Below, in pieces: positions 47,357 to 58,195 of a stretch of DNA of 64,000 nucleotides. The DNA comes from Drechmeria coniospora (Eukaryota > Ascomycota > Sordariomycetes > Hypocreales > Ophiocordycipitaceae), in the NCBI RefSeq assembly GCF_001625195.1, contig NC_054390.1, positions 186,001-250,000 of the forward strand, read 5' to 3'. The number at the start of each line of letters is the position of its first letter. Position 1 is the stretch's first letter. The notes beneath the pieces are model-generated. The model saw only the letters and a list, made by a program, of their open reading frames with translations, was not told the origin of the DNA and did no database searches. A program made the translations under genes and the position numbers.

Positions 47357-48967
47357 CCTTTGGCGTGGGTCGTGCACGAGCAAGCAGTCAGTACCGTCAG
47401 CGGCCTGTCCCCATGTGCCGTGTTTCGTCGATGAAGTTGCGTCGACGTAGGTGGACAGGGGTGCTCAATGTCCGTCAGCCTTGAGGAATCGCCGTGTTCC
47501 GGTGAGAGACGAGGGCCCGGGGGGTGCCGTGTTTGCTGTCGGTTTCAGGATAAAACGCCGACGCCTTCTCCTAGCACCGTCGTCAGTCGGATGGCACCGC
47601 GAGGCAGGGAGCTCGCAGCTGTCGAGAGCCGACAGGCAAGGTTCAACCGTCATGCCCTACCTCGGCGAGAAAAGGGAGCAGTGCCGTGCTGATTCCTCGT
47701 GTCCAGCTTCCAGGTGTCCGGCTTCCAGGAGTCCAGCGTCCAGGAGTCCAGGTGTCCAGCTTCGAGGTGTTTGTTCGTCCAAGCTCCGACGTGTCAAGCT
47801 TCGAGGTGTCAAGCTTCGAGGAGTGGGAGATGCCGGTCGTGTCGTGTCGTTTGACGCTGAGCCTTGTCGTCAAAGGCTCCGGGTCGTCGTCGTCGTTGTC
47901 GTCGTCGTCGTCGTCGTAATCGTCGTCGTTGTTGCCGACGTTGCTGGTTGCATGTTTTGGCTCGTGACGGATGGCTGTTGATGCGACGCCAGAACCGGCA
48001 CTGCCAATCTCACAGCCACCTTGGCACTATTAGCGCCCCTATGGCCTAATGGGGCTATCAACGAACATGCGCGCTAATCCTCTTTTGGACTTCTCTGGCG
48101 TCACAGCAACGCTGCCTGGATCACGTGATCTACACTCGATCACTGCAACAACAAAATGCCTACCCTAGAGTGTGAATCCATCGACTCGGAGATGCTCACG
48201 AGGTAGGTTTTCTTGCTTCACGAGACGAAATTAAGCTTTGTATCACGCCAGTCATGAGAGAAAATCACAGGGGGCCAGCTTCATCGGTGCTATATATACT
48301 TCAACACCAATCGAGTGGAGTTGGCAAAAGGACTTGGTCACGGTAAACAAACACGTTTGATGCCAGGATGACAGCCCCTCTGGTTGCACCCTTACGTCGA
48401 TGAACCGTAGCATCGAGGTTCGAGATTGTCGACCAAAACACCATTATATCATATTGATCACAGTTATCATATTATCCTCTGGTTGCATCCTCACGACGAT
48501 GAACCGTAGCATCGAGGTTCGAGATTGTCGACCAAAACACCATTATATCATATTGATCACAGTTATCATATTATCCTCTGGTTTCATCCTCACAACGATG
48601 AACATAGTTACTCTGGTTGCACCCTCACGGCGATGAACCGTAGCATCGAGATTCGAGATTATCAATCATTGCACCATGTCATCATTATCATCACAATCAT
48701 CATGCCCTCTGGTTGCACCTTTATGGCGATGAACCGTATCATCGAGATTCGAGATTGAAAATCATCACACCGTGTCATCATAATCATCACAATCATTACA
48801 TTGCGAAGCCGTTCTCGGCTACCGCTGCTGACATGGCCATGCACCAAAGCCCCTGCCGATGTGGAAGCCGTGCCAAGGAGCCCGAGGCCGTCGAGGTATC
48901 ATTACGCTCATTACACATGATGGATATATATACAGTGCAGGCAAACGCCGTCGTGCGCACGAATCGC
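47357..48967. other. NudE-Doa10 spacer with tandem arrays
   Basis: A GTCCAGGTGTCCAGCTTC-like array lies at 47695-47825 and a GTC trinucleotide tract at 47880-47935. A larger array at 48370-48805 is listed separately. No gene is supported. Confidence 0.55.
48370..48805 (+). repeat. Tandem array of about 110 bp with a hairpin-forming core, 4-5 copies
   Basis: Each unit contains CTCTGGTTGCACC, then CGATGAACCGTAGCATCGAG followed by GTTCGAGATT, then an AT-rich CATCATTATCATCAC tail. Inside the core TCGATG pairs with CATCGA, and GAACC with GGTTC, so two alternative hairpins are possible. One unit is truncated at about 48590-48615. Confidence 0.8.
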
Positions 48968-51900
48968 TTACAATCTTGCATGTCCCGCTGCTCCCCATAC
49001 CTTCTTGGCCCTCTTCGTTCCCGTCGCGGCGGCGCCAAAGTTGTGCAGACGCTCGCCGATGAGGTACGCCTCGTCGCGGATGCCCACCTTCCAACCGTTG
49101 AACACCCTGACCATGCGGAAGAGCTTCCTCATCACGACGGCCGCCAGCGCGGATGCCGGATACGAGTATCGGTACAGGATGGCGAGATTGGCCGCCCGGA
49201 CGCCTTCGTCGGCGGCGGCGTAGAGATCGGCGGCGAGCTCGGTCCTGACGAAGATGCTCATCATCAGGGGCGGGTAGAACGTGGCCACGGCCGCCATCAC
49301 GACGCCGGGGATCACAAAGGCCCTCGTCAGGACGCCAATGTTGGGTCGCAGCCACCCGTTGCGCATGACGGTCCGCACGGCCGTCGAGATTCGGCTGTCG
49401 GGGAGCAGCGACCGCAGCATCCGCGTGCCGAGGTTCAGGTACAGCAACCCCAGCGTCCAGGCCTGTATGAGGCGGACGGTGTGACGGTCGACCGTCCGCT
49501 CGGGCTCCCGCGCCGCCGTTGGCGGGTTCATGTACGTGTGCAGCGGGATGGTGACGTAGAGCTCCATCGTCGTCGAGAAGAGGAGCGGGAAGACGAGGAG
49601 GAGGAAGAAGTAGGCGTACAGGAGCTTGGCCGCCCGGACGACGGCCGACAAGGTGCGGCGCGCGACGCCGCCGCCCTTGATCTCCTCCCACGCCGCGCCG
49701 ACCCAGCCGCGCGCCTGGGCGACGAGGCTCCGGGCGCGGAAGACGGCGTAGGCGACGGTGCCGATGAGGTAGATGCCGATGCTGAAGGCGTAGATGTCGT
49801 TGGTTCGGATCCCCTCGGGGATCAGCGCCTTGAACATGGTCCTCCCGAGGGCCAGCGGGATGACGGTGATGCCGACGCCCGTGACGGCGGCAAAGAGCCA
49901 GATGAAGAGGATGAAGAGAAAGACCCTCGTGCGGAAGTGGGGTGGGATGTACACCAGCTGGTACTGGTTGGAGGCGTAGATGTCGTTGTCCTCGTTGCCG
50001 TCCTTGCGCCTGCTGAGCTCGGTGACGGGGAGGAAGACCTTCCGGCCCTTGGGTATCTTGACCCGGTCCGAGGCCGGCGCGCGCACGAAGCGGCCGCTCT
50101 TGACGAGCTGTCTCGAGCCGACGAGGTGCTTCTTGCGCCGCCGCAGTATCCTCTCCTCGCGGCTCGAGATGGGAGGGTTGGGCTTCGCGTGGCCGCCCTC
50201 GAAGGTGTCCCGCCACGTCTTGGGGATGACCTGGTTGAACTTGTCGAGCTCGAGGAACAGAGGCCTGACCCGCAACCGATGGCGCAGGCCCGGATCCAGC
50301 TGCAGGGTGCCCTCCTCGTCGATTCGTCGCTCGCCGAAGAGAAAGTACGTCAGGCGCAGGGCGCGGGCGCACTTGCGGAACCACCAGGTGTACATGGTGT
50401 GCAGGCCGTCGCCGGGCTTGAAGACCTTGACGGCCAGGGGCATCAGGAAGTTGTAGAAGAGGAGGTCGACGGGGAACTCGAGCACCGGCTCGTTGGACGA
50501 GTAATGTATCGGCAGGACGCCCGGCAGCGCGTAGGCCAGCCCCCAGACGACGCCGCCGAGGCAGACGATGACGAGCGCACCGTACACAAAGGCCGAGAAG
50601 AGTATCTTCCTCAGCTGCGTCGTGAGGTTGCGCTCGAGCACGTCGCGGACGGGGTGAAACTCGGGGTCGTCGGGATCTCGGATGAAGTCTAGGACGAAAG
50701 GGATCAGCAGGCGGGCGTAGGGTCGCCGGGGGCAGCAAGGGGGCCGGGGGGAGGCACTCACACAAGACGCCCGGTCGCATGATCTTGCGGCACATGGAGA
50801 CGAAGAGGGCAAAGTGAAACATGTACCCGGTGCCGACGAACCAGTGGACGAAGATGGAGGTCAGGGGGTAGTTGTAGGTGAACATGACGCGCGAGCGGAC
50901 CGTGATGCTCTCGAAGAGCGGCAGCAGGGCGACGTCGAGGAGGAGTCCGCAGTAGAGGGGGAAGACGAGCATCTCGATGCTGATGATGAGGATGACCTTC
51001 ATGATGCCGCTCGCCTGGTGCAGCGTGTCGATGACGCCGGCCTCCCAGGCCTGCATCAGGTTGCCCGTCGAGAAGGGCGTGCCTCGCCTCAGGTACATGG
51101 CGCCGACGGCGCAGATGGTCACGTAGCCGGCGAGGATGGCCCACAGACGGTCGAGTCCGGACCAGTAGGCGAGCTCGGGGTCGACGGGAGGCCGTCCCTC
51201 GACGCCGCGCAGGTCGATGACCCACGAGCTGGGATCGAGCAGAAGCGACCAGAGGGCGCGGAGGCTCGCGGCGGCCGAACCGGCGGCGCCGGTCGCCGCG
51301 GCGAGGAGCAGCCTGCCGTCCGACGCAGCCAAGCTCACGGTGGCGAGGGAGGCCAGCGTCAGGTGGGCGCTGCCGAGGGCCGACGACAGGGACCCCTTGA
51401 CGGCGACGAGGGCCTCGTGGCTGATGGCGGAGAAGTTCTTCATCTCCGACGCCGTCGTGGGAAAGTCCATGAGGGCGCACTCCATGACGCGCTTGGCGGC
51501 GCCCGTCCACAGGGCCCACGAGGCCTTTCGCGCGACGACGACCTTGGACTCGAGGGCGCCGCCGACGACGCCGGTGAACATCTGGACGAGGTTGAGGGCG
51601 CACCACGAGGCCAGGCCGCCGACGATGATGCTCGCGTCCTGCACGACCTTGGACAGCTCGAAGAGCATGCGGACCAGCTGCAGGGGGTTGGCGACGGTCC
51701 AGACGCTCAGCCGGCCGATGTTGTAGGGGACGAAGATGCAGGCGAAGATGGTGACGGAGACGAGGACGGCGCAGAAGATGGCGTTCTGGAAGAGGCCGGC
51801 GATGGGTCCGCGCATGCCGATGAGCTCCATGACGCCCTCGAACTCTTCGAGGTCGTCGATGACCTCGACATCGACGCCCTGGCCGCCGACGGCGTCGACG

Positions 51901-53924
51901 TCCCTGTCGTCGGGCTCGACGTCGTCGTCGGGGCCGTCGGCCATCGGGACGTCGACCCAGCCGTCGTCGTCGTGGTGAGGGTCGTCGGCGTCGAGGTTCT
52001 GATGCTCATCGAGACCTCCCCACATGAAGTCGGCCATCCAGCCGAGGAGCCCCTGCGGCTCGACGTGGCTGGGCGCCTCGGCCTGGTCGGCCTGGTCGGC
52101 CTCGGGGGGATGGGCCGCGACGGCTCCGTTCTCGGTATCGGCATGCGCGTGATGCTCGTCATCGCGAGGGTATCCGTTCTCACGGTCGACCGAGGAGGCT
52201 CCGTCGGCTCGGAACGACGGCGACTCCTCGTCGGCCGACGAACGTGGCGGCAGGTCGGCAAACGACCAGTTGTTGCTGCCGAGAGGATGCACGGCGGCGC
52301 GAGGCCTCGGGCCATCCGAGGCGGCGCGTGGCCTCGACGAAGCGGCTCGCGGCTGCTCCGGCGCCGGCCAGGCCGCCGCCACTTCCTTGCCCTTGGAGGC
52401 GCTCGCCAGCGCCGTCAACTCGTCGGCGCGGTCCTCGACGGCCGCTCGAGGATGCTCCTCCGGCGCGGCCGACGGCACGGTCAGCGACAGGGCGAGGGCG
52501 TTTTCGACGTCGTCGCGTTTCGTCATGGAACGGCGGGTCACGTCGACCCAGTAGCCGAGGCGGTCCTCGAGCCCCTCCTCCTCGACGATCTGCAGGATGC
52601 GTTCCAAGTCCCCGTTGGCCCGTCGATAGATTCGCAGGTAGTCCATGACGCTGGAGCGACTGTCGGCGTCGTCGGCGTCGGCGACGGCAAAGGGTCGACG
52701 GGCGGCCGGCCGATCGGACGGCATTTCCGGCGGCGACGTTGCCTCGTCGACGGGCGTGGCCGTCGTCGACGGCCCTTCCTGGCCATCCTGCTCGCGGCCG
52801 ACGCCCATCCCGGCCATGTCGGATTCGGCGGTCGAGCTCTCGGGCGCCGGCATCACGGGCAGGGGCGTGCTCGCGCGGGTGCTGCCGTCGGGCACCTCGC
52901 CGTCCGAGTCGGAATCGACGGGCTCCCGCAGCGGCTCAACCATGGGCAGCGGCGGCGGCGGCGGCGGCGGCTCGGCCGGCTCGTCGGCGTGCGGCGCGGG
53001 GAGGTCATCATTCTCGGGCTCAAAGGCGGCGCGCATGTTGATCTCGGGCTGCTGCTGCACGACGTAATCGCGGACGAGTATGACGAGGATGAAGCTCAGG
53101 ATGACGAGGATGGTGATGATCTGACCCTCGAGGACGGTGACGACGGTGCTGTTGACGGTCGGGCTTCGCGTGAGGTTCTTGAGCATCCTCACGTCGCCGA
53201 GGAGGGTGCTGGCGGTCGGCACGGTCAGGTTCAGGCCGCTCGCGTGCGAGGCGTCAAAGGGGCCGCCGACGCTGTCGGAGCGCGTCTTGGTGGGCATGCC
53301 GAGGGAGCCGAGGAGGATGCGGACGAGGTACTCGGACAGGTCCTCGCCGTGCAGCTCCTTGATGACGGCGGCGGCCTCGGCGGCCGAGGTGGTGGTCGGG
53401 GCCAGCAGGGGCGTGGCGGGACAGGTGCCCAGGTCCGAGGCCGAGAGCCAGAGGGCGGCGCCGGCGACGTCGCTCCTCGCGAGGACCGAGGCGGGCCCGA
53501 GGCCCTCGTCGCTGACCCAGAACATGAAGGACCAGACGGAGCGCATGAAGTAGGGCAGCCAGCAGACCCAGACGCTGACGGTGACGGCGGCGCGGAGCCA
53601 GAGGAGCAGGTTCCGCAGCAGGTAGCGGGCGACGTGCTCGAGGAAGACGTGGACGGGCAGCGACTGGGGCATGTCGGGGGCGTAGAGCTTGGTGAAGCGA
53701 AACGACGTCTTGCAGAGCTCGCAGTGCTTCTTCTGCGAGTGCGAGAGCCACTCCATCAGGCAGTCCTGGTGGACGTGCTTGATGCTGCCGCTGCACTTGC
53801 AGGGGTAGAAGAGCGGCTCGGCGGCGGTGCCCTCGCCCCTACATATCCGACAGATGGCGGGCGCCGCGTCGGGGAGCGGCGACGGTCGAGGGAGGGAGGC
53901 GGCGGCGGCGTCGTCGTCGTCCAT
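48968..53924 (-). CDS. DOA10: Doa10-type RING-CH ubiquitin ligase
   Basis: Two exons (50762-53924 and 48968-50688) and a 73-bp intron (GTGAGT...GTCCTAG) give 1,627 residues, slightly longer than yeast Doa10. The N-terminal C4HC3 RING-CH finger is complete: Cys25, 28, 42, 44, His52, Cys55, 68 and 71. It is followed by about 14 hydrophobic segments, for example IITILVILSFILVILVRDYV, AVLVSVTIFACIFVPYNIG and VFLFILFIWLFAAVTGVGI. The splice restores MRPGVL|YFIRDPDDPEFHPVRDVLE, a strongly conserved Doa10 stretch next to the TD region. A 300-residue acidic, low-complexity cytosolic loop lies between the first and later membrane segments. Family role: ER and inner-nuclear-membrane E3 working with Ubc6 and Ubc7 in ER-associated degradation of cytosolic and membrane degrons. 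Confidence 0.96.
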
Positions 53925-54896
53925 GGTGGCGAGCTGATTCCCTCAGAGGGGCGATCTCGCGCGTGCCGAGGGGCGCATGAGGCGTCGAGCGACGGCGAGG
54001 CGAGGAGGACGGCTCGTCGCGGGCGGCGTGCTTTGCAACAGAGGCGGTTCGAACGTCGGCGGTGAGGGGGTGCCGCGAGGCTCGCCGGCCGCTCCAGGGC
54101 ACGTGGTCGGGACGCCGGCCGCAAGGAGAGGGGGGACGAAGAAATTGGAGAGAGACGGGGATCGGACGGCGCTTGAGGCGTGGACGAGGTCCTTGAGAGA
54201 GGAAGACGGCGGGTGGGAGGCGGCAAGCCGATGGATGGAAGATGCAAAAGTCGAAAGGGTGGCATGGATGAGGGAGGAAGAAGAAAGCAAGGTCGAGCGG
54301 TGGAGGTAGGCGGTGGAGGAGGATGGCACGAGGGGCGAGCGGAGGCAGCGGCGGTACCTTGCCGATACCGCACCTCAGGGCGGGGTTTGGGGACGCCGAC
54401 ATGTACCGACGAGGTATCTCGCGGAGGGCGGTTGAACATGGCGCCGAAACAGTGCCAGCGACGCTCTCCGCCGACGCGTCTCTCCACCACCGCCCGTGCC
54501 TTTGCCGGACTCGCAGCGGCGAGGAGAGTCGGGGCATCGATTCGTCCACTCGTCGACGAGAGCACGATGGCGAGGAAAGTTGAGCGAGGGATGTGGTGCT
54601 GGAAGCACGGCGTGCTGGCTACCGATCGGTTGGTGAACCATGTTCCTCCCGCCTGTAGTTGCAGGGACTCGGTAGGTACTTTACTAATGGCCCAATGCGT
54701 GTGGGAGCTAATAATGGTGATAATGCTGTACATGTACCTGTCTAGTAGACAAGTCAAGTACAGCCTACAGGTAGGACGGCTACCTTAGTACCTACTACTA
54801 GGTAGGTACTTGGGAGGTAGGGAGCACCAAGTAATATTACTACAGTTACTCCATACTGTAAGTACAGCACTACTAGGTACTTGGTTGTACTCTGTA

Positions 54897-55340
54897 GACA
54901 AAAGTGACGATTCAATTTTGGTTGCGCTACCACCAATATTACAAAGCGAATTGATGCTTTGCCACCTGACAAGAGCCTACGAGGTAATACCACGGTAATT
55001 ACTACCTAGTAGGTACAGCCGCTTGACAAAAGTGACGATTCAGTCTTGGTAGCACTACTCGTACAAATTGAATGACATTTTTGCCACCCTCCAAGAGCCT
55101 ACGAGGTAATACTACGGTAATTACAACCTAGTAGGTACAGTCACTTGACAAAAGTAACGATTCAGTCTTGGTAGCACTACTCGTACAAATTGAATGACAT
55201 TTTTGCCACCCTCCAAGAGCCTACGAGGTAATACTACGGTAATTACAACCTAGTAGGTACAGTCACTTGACAAAAGTAACGATTCAGTCTTGGTAGCACT
55301 CCTCGTACAAATTGCATCGACATTTTTGCCACCCAACCGC
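54897..55340 (+). repeat. Tandem array, 122-bp period, about 4 copies
   Basis: Units start GACAAAAGTGACGATTCAGT at 54897, 55025, 55147 and 55269. Each contains TACAAATTGAATGACATTTTT and a CCTACGAGGTAATAC block. The last two units are almost identical. Confidence 0.9.
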
Positions 55341-55844
55341 AAGTAAGTACTTGCGTGTACGTGCTAGGGGCAATTACTGCAAATGACGGCAGCAATACTA
55401 TTGGCATTGGCATTCCCTACAGCAGCGGTAGGCTTCGTCGTCCGCCCTCCAGCATAGCCCGTGCCATGCACCCAGGGGCACGATTTACGACGGACGGTAC
55501 CAGTGTTTGCTGTCTGCCGGCACAGACAGGTTACCCTGCTGACGCCTTGAACTCGTGTGGTCAACCCGCAAACGGTGTCTTATCGACGGCATTCGCAGGA
55601 GTATGAACTCGGGCCATTTGCTTTCTACCGCCGCTTGCCAGAAGACATGACACCACCAGCAGCACGATGCCATTGCGCACCAACAGCGTCCCTCTCAGAG
55701 GCACTTTGGCGCAGCACTCACCATGGCTACTAGGTACCAAGGCAAGTCCTTGCATGCCCATCCCGTAGGTACTTGGTATGTACTAGGTAGGTTGGCACGA
55801 GGTACTACGCAGTACTGACCCTCGCAATGACGCCTACAACCCCG

Positions 55845-55955
55845 ATAACACCTACAACCGCGTAGGTACCTACAACTACACGGGTAGGTACCTGCAACCA
55901 CATGGGTAAGTACCTGCAACCACATGGGTAGGTACCTGCAACTACTGTACATATG
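55845..55955 (+). repeat. Minisatellite GTAGGTACCTGCAACCACATG
   Basis: About five imperfect copies of a 22-bp unit. Confidence 0.8.
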
Positions 55956-56424
55956 TCGGCACCTACAACTGCATACTAGGTACTAGAGTTCGGAGCAGTT
56001 GGGTGCTCCGTCGCGGCGGTGGCAGAGCTCAAGTAGCACCTGTGCCGCCAACTGGCACCAAGGACCAAGCACCGTACTGTACATGTACTGTAGCACCAGA
56101 CGGCGCTGCAGACAGCAGGCACCGACAAACGGAGTATTTGTCATAATGGCCTGTCATAATGGCCCGAGAGGAATAAACACTCTGCATGTGCCGATGCAAT
56201 ACTTGGGTCAGTACTCTTTGAACAATTCTGCACATGTCACATGTCTAGCTTTCCTATTCATGGGAACCTAGTAGATTACCTACCGAGCGCGGTACATGTG
56301 CCAGCAGTGGTGCATCATACCAGGTGCGAATAGAGGCATGACAATGGATTATACAAAGCAGTATTGGTGCACATGCCGTATGTACATGCAGTATGTACAT
56401 GCACTGTAGTCATTGTACCTGATA

Positions 56425-56775
56425 CCTGGTAGTACTCGTACCTACTACTGTATTACCTGGTAGTACGGAGTACTCGTACCTACTATTACCTGGTAGTACT
56501 CGTACCTACTATTACCTGGTAGTACTCGTACCTACTGCCTGGTAGTACTCGTACCTACTACCTGGTAGTCATCGTACCTACCTCTTGGTAGTCATCGCAC
56601 CTACTACCTGGTAGTACTCACACCTCCTACCTCGCAGTACTCGTACCTACTACTTGATAGTGCTCGTACCTAGGTACTATCTGGTAGTCCTCGTACCTAC
56701 CGCCTGGTAGTATTCGTACCTGCTACCTTACCAGGTATTCGTACCTGCTACTTGGTAGTACTCGTACCTACTACG
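56425..56775 (+). repeat. Minisatellite ACCTGGTAGTACTCGTACCT
   Basis: About 14-15 imperfect copies of a 20-26 bp unit, with one TACGGAGTA at 56464-56472. Confidence 0.9.
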
Positions 56776-57349
56776 GTGGGCTGGCAAGAATGTCGATTCA
56801 AATTGTAGGAGTAGCGTTACCAACACTGAGTCGTCACTTTTGTCAGGTGACTGTACCTGGCTGATCGTAGGAATCGCAGTAGTGAGTGGTGGTGCGTGCC
56901 GTTGTACCGACCGCTGCAGTGCATTTCGGAGTGACCAACAAAGGCACGTGCTGGCCCTTGATGCGGTACAGTTGGTGCCGTGTGGCCTACAGAGGCCGGT
57001 GCGCTGCGTGAAAGACCTCGTTGGACGCCACCTCGCGTCAACCACGCCAATCTTCCATGGCGCTCCATGGCCTTCCATGGAACCGTTGGTGCTCTGGCGT
57101 GGACGAGGCCGACAATGGCGACGAGTCGACGACGCGACGGAGCGGCCGACCGACGGAGCGGCCGACCGACGTCGCCATCAATAGGCCGTTGCGTGCGTCT
57201 AGGTCGTCGTGGACCTTGGTCGTTCCCGTGCCGTGCATGTCTGTACGGCGCCGTGAGCAGGTCCACGCTGTTGGCTCGCGAGCACCGAGAGCCCAATGGC
57301 CAGCACCAACAGTGTTGCGGTGCGTGCTGTGGCTGTTGGTCCAAGGTAC

Positions 57350-57745
57350 TGCCCGCAGCCCGTACGAACCATGCTGCGGGGGACGAACCTGCTAGGGACT
57401 TGGTGGTGCGAGGGCTGAAGCTGCGGCTCCCACAGTCGCTGGACAAAAGTAACGATTCGGTTTTGGTGTCTCTACTCCAACAAACTGAACCGACAATTTT
57501 GGCCCCCCACTCACTGTAGGTACTCGTACCAACCGTGCTGCGGGGGACGAACCTGCTAGGGACTTGGTGCTGCGAGGGCTGAAGCTGTGGCTCCTGCAGT
57601 CACTGGACAAAAGTGACGATTCAGTTATGGTGTCTCTACTCCTACAAAATTGCATCGACATTTTTGCCACCCCCCTCACTGTAGGAACCTTCGGGGGACG
57701 AACCCGCTAGGGACTTGGTGCCGCTGGTGCTGAAGCTGCCGCGGG
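57350..57745 (+). repeat. Direct repeats of about 165 bp, 2-3 copies
   Basis: Shared blocks are GGACGAACCTGCTAGGGACT, GCGAGGGCTGAAGCTG and the GACAAAAGT(G/A)ACGATTC motif (57442 and 57606). The last copy stops at about 57745, just before the Hoxa13-like gene's upstream frame. Confidence 0.85.
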
Positions 57746-58195
57746 TACAAGATGGGCGACATGCCCCCGCCGCCCGTACCGGCCCGACCACTAGGCCGAA
57801 GGTCCAACGGCGCCTCGATCCCTTTCTCGTCGACCTCGGAAAGCGTTTCCTCCTCCCCATCCGTCCCCCCTCACGCCGTCTGCGGCCTACCGATCAACCT
57901 TCTCGCCGGAGCTGCAACCTGCGAGCCCGCGTACACACACGAGCGAGTGCAGAGTCCGTGCTGGCGTGCTCGCTGCCCGTCGGCCGTCGCCTCGCACCGT
58001 CGGCCGTCCCCAATCTCCCCCAATTTCCGCCTCCCCCCCCCCCCCCGTTGGCGTGACGCGGGACAGGGCCTGAAGGCTCCGCATCTCGAGGTGCTCCGCC
58101 TCGAGCTGTGTCTTCCTCGCTCGCCTCCTCCCTCCTCGCAGCCGTTCCTCGTCTCGCCGCCGCCCGGGCTCGCGAATCTCGACCTCTCGCCCGCC

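Larger units (their letters stand above)
53925..58195. other. Divergent intergenic region with several repeat families; no gene supported
   Basis: Carries the 5' regions of Doa10 (minus) and the Hoxa13-like gene (plus). Between them lie a 122-bp tandem array, GTAGGTACCTGC and CTGGTAGTACTCGTACCTA minisatellites, and a second array at 57350-57745, each listed separately. Frames up to 333 codons near 54 kb are GC-rich shadows of the Doa10 upstream region. Confidence 0.5.

Noticed and set aside
45508..47484. Long plus-strand frames opposite NudE
   Set aside because: No domain; the NudE coiled coil and its splice site are clear on the other strand.
48010..48065. A tRNA-like stretch (GCCCCTATGGCCTAATGG)
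   Set aside because: The start looks like an acceptor stem plus A-box, but no anticodon arm or T-arm with GGTTCGA follows at the right distance.
50814..54065. A 1,083-codon plus-strand frame opposite Doa10
   Set aside because: Same GC-bias artefact. Doa10 has a complete RING-CH finger and conserved membrane segments on the minus strand.
57752..58195. N-terminal extension of the Hoxa13-like frame
   Set aside because: The frame is open, but the sequence is Pro/Ser-rich and poly-C containing, and the conserved part begins at 58196. Kept as a possible alternative start only.
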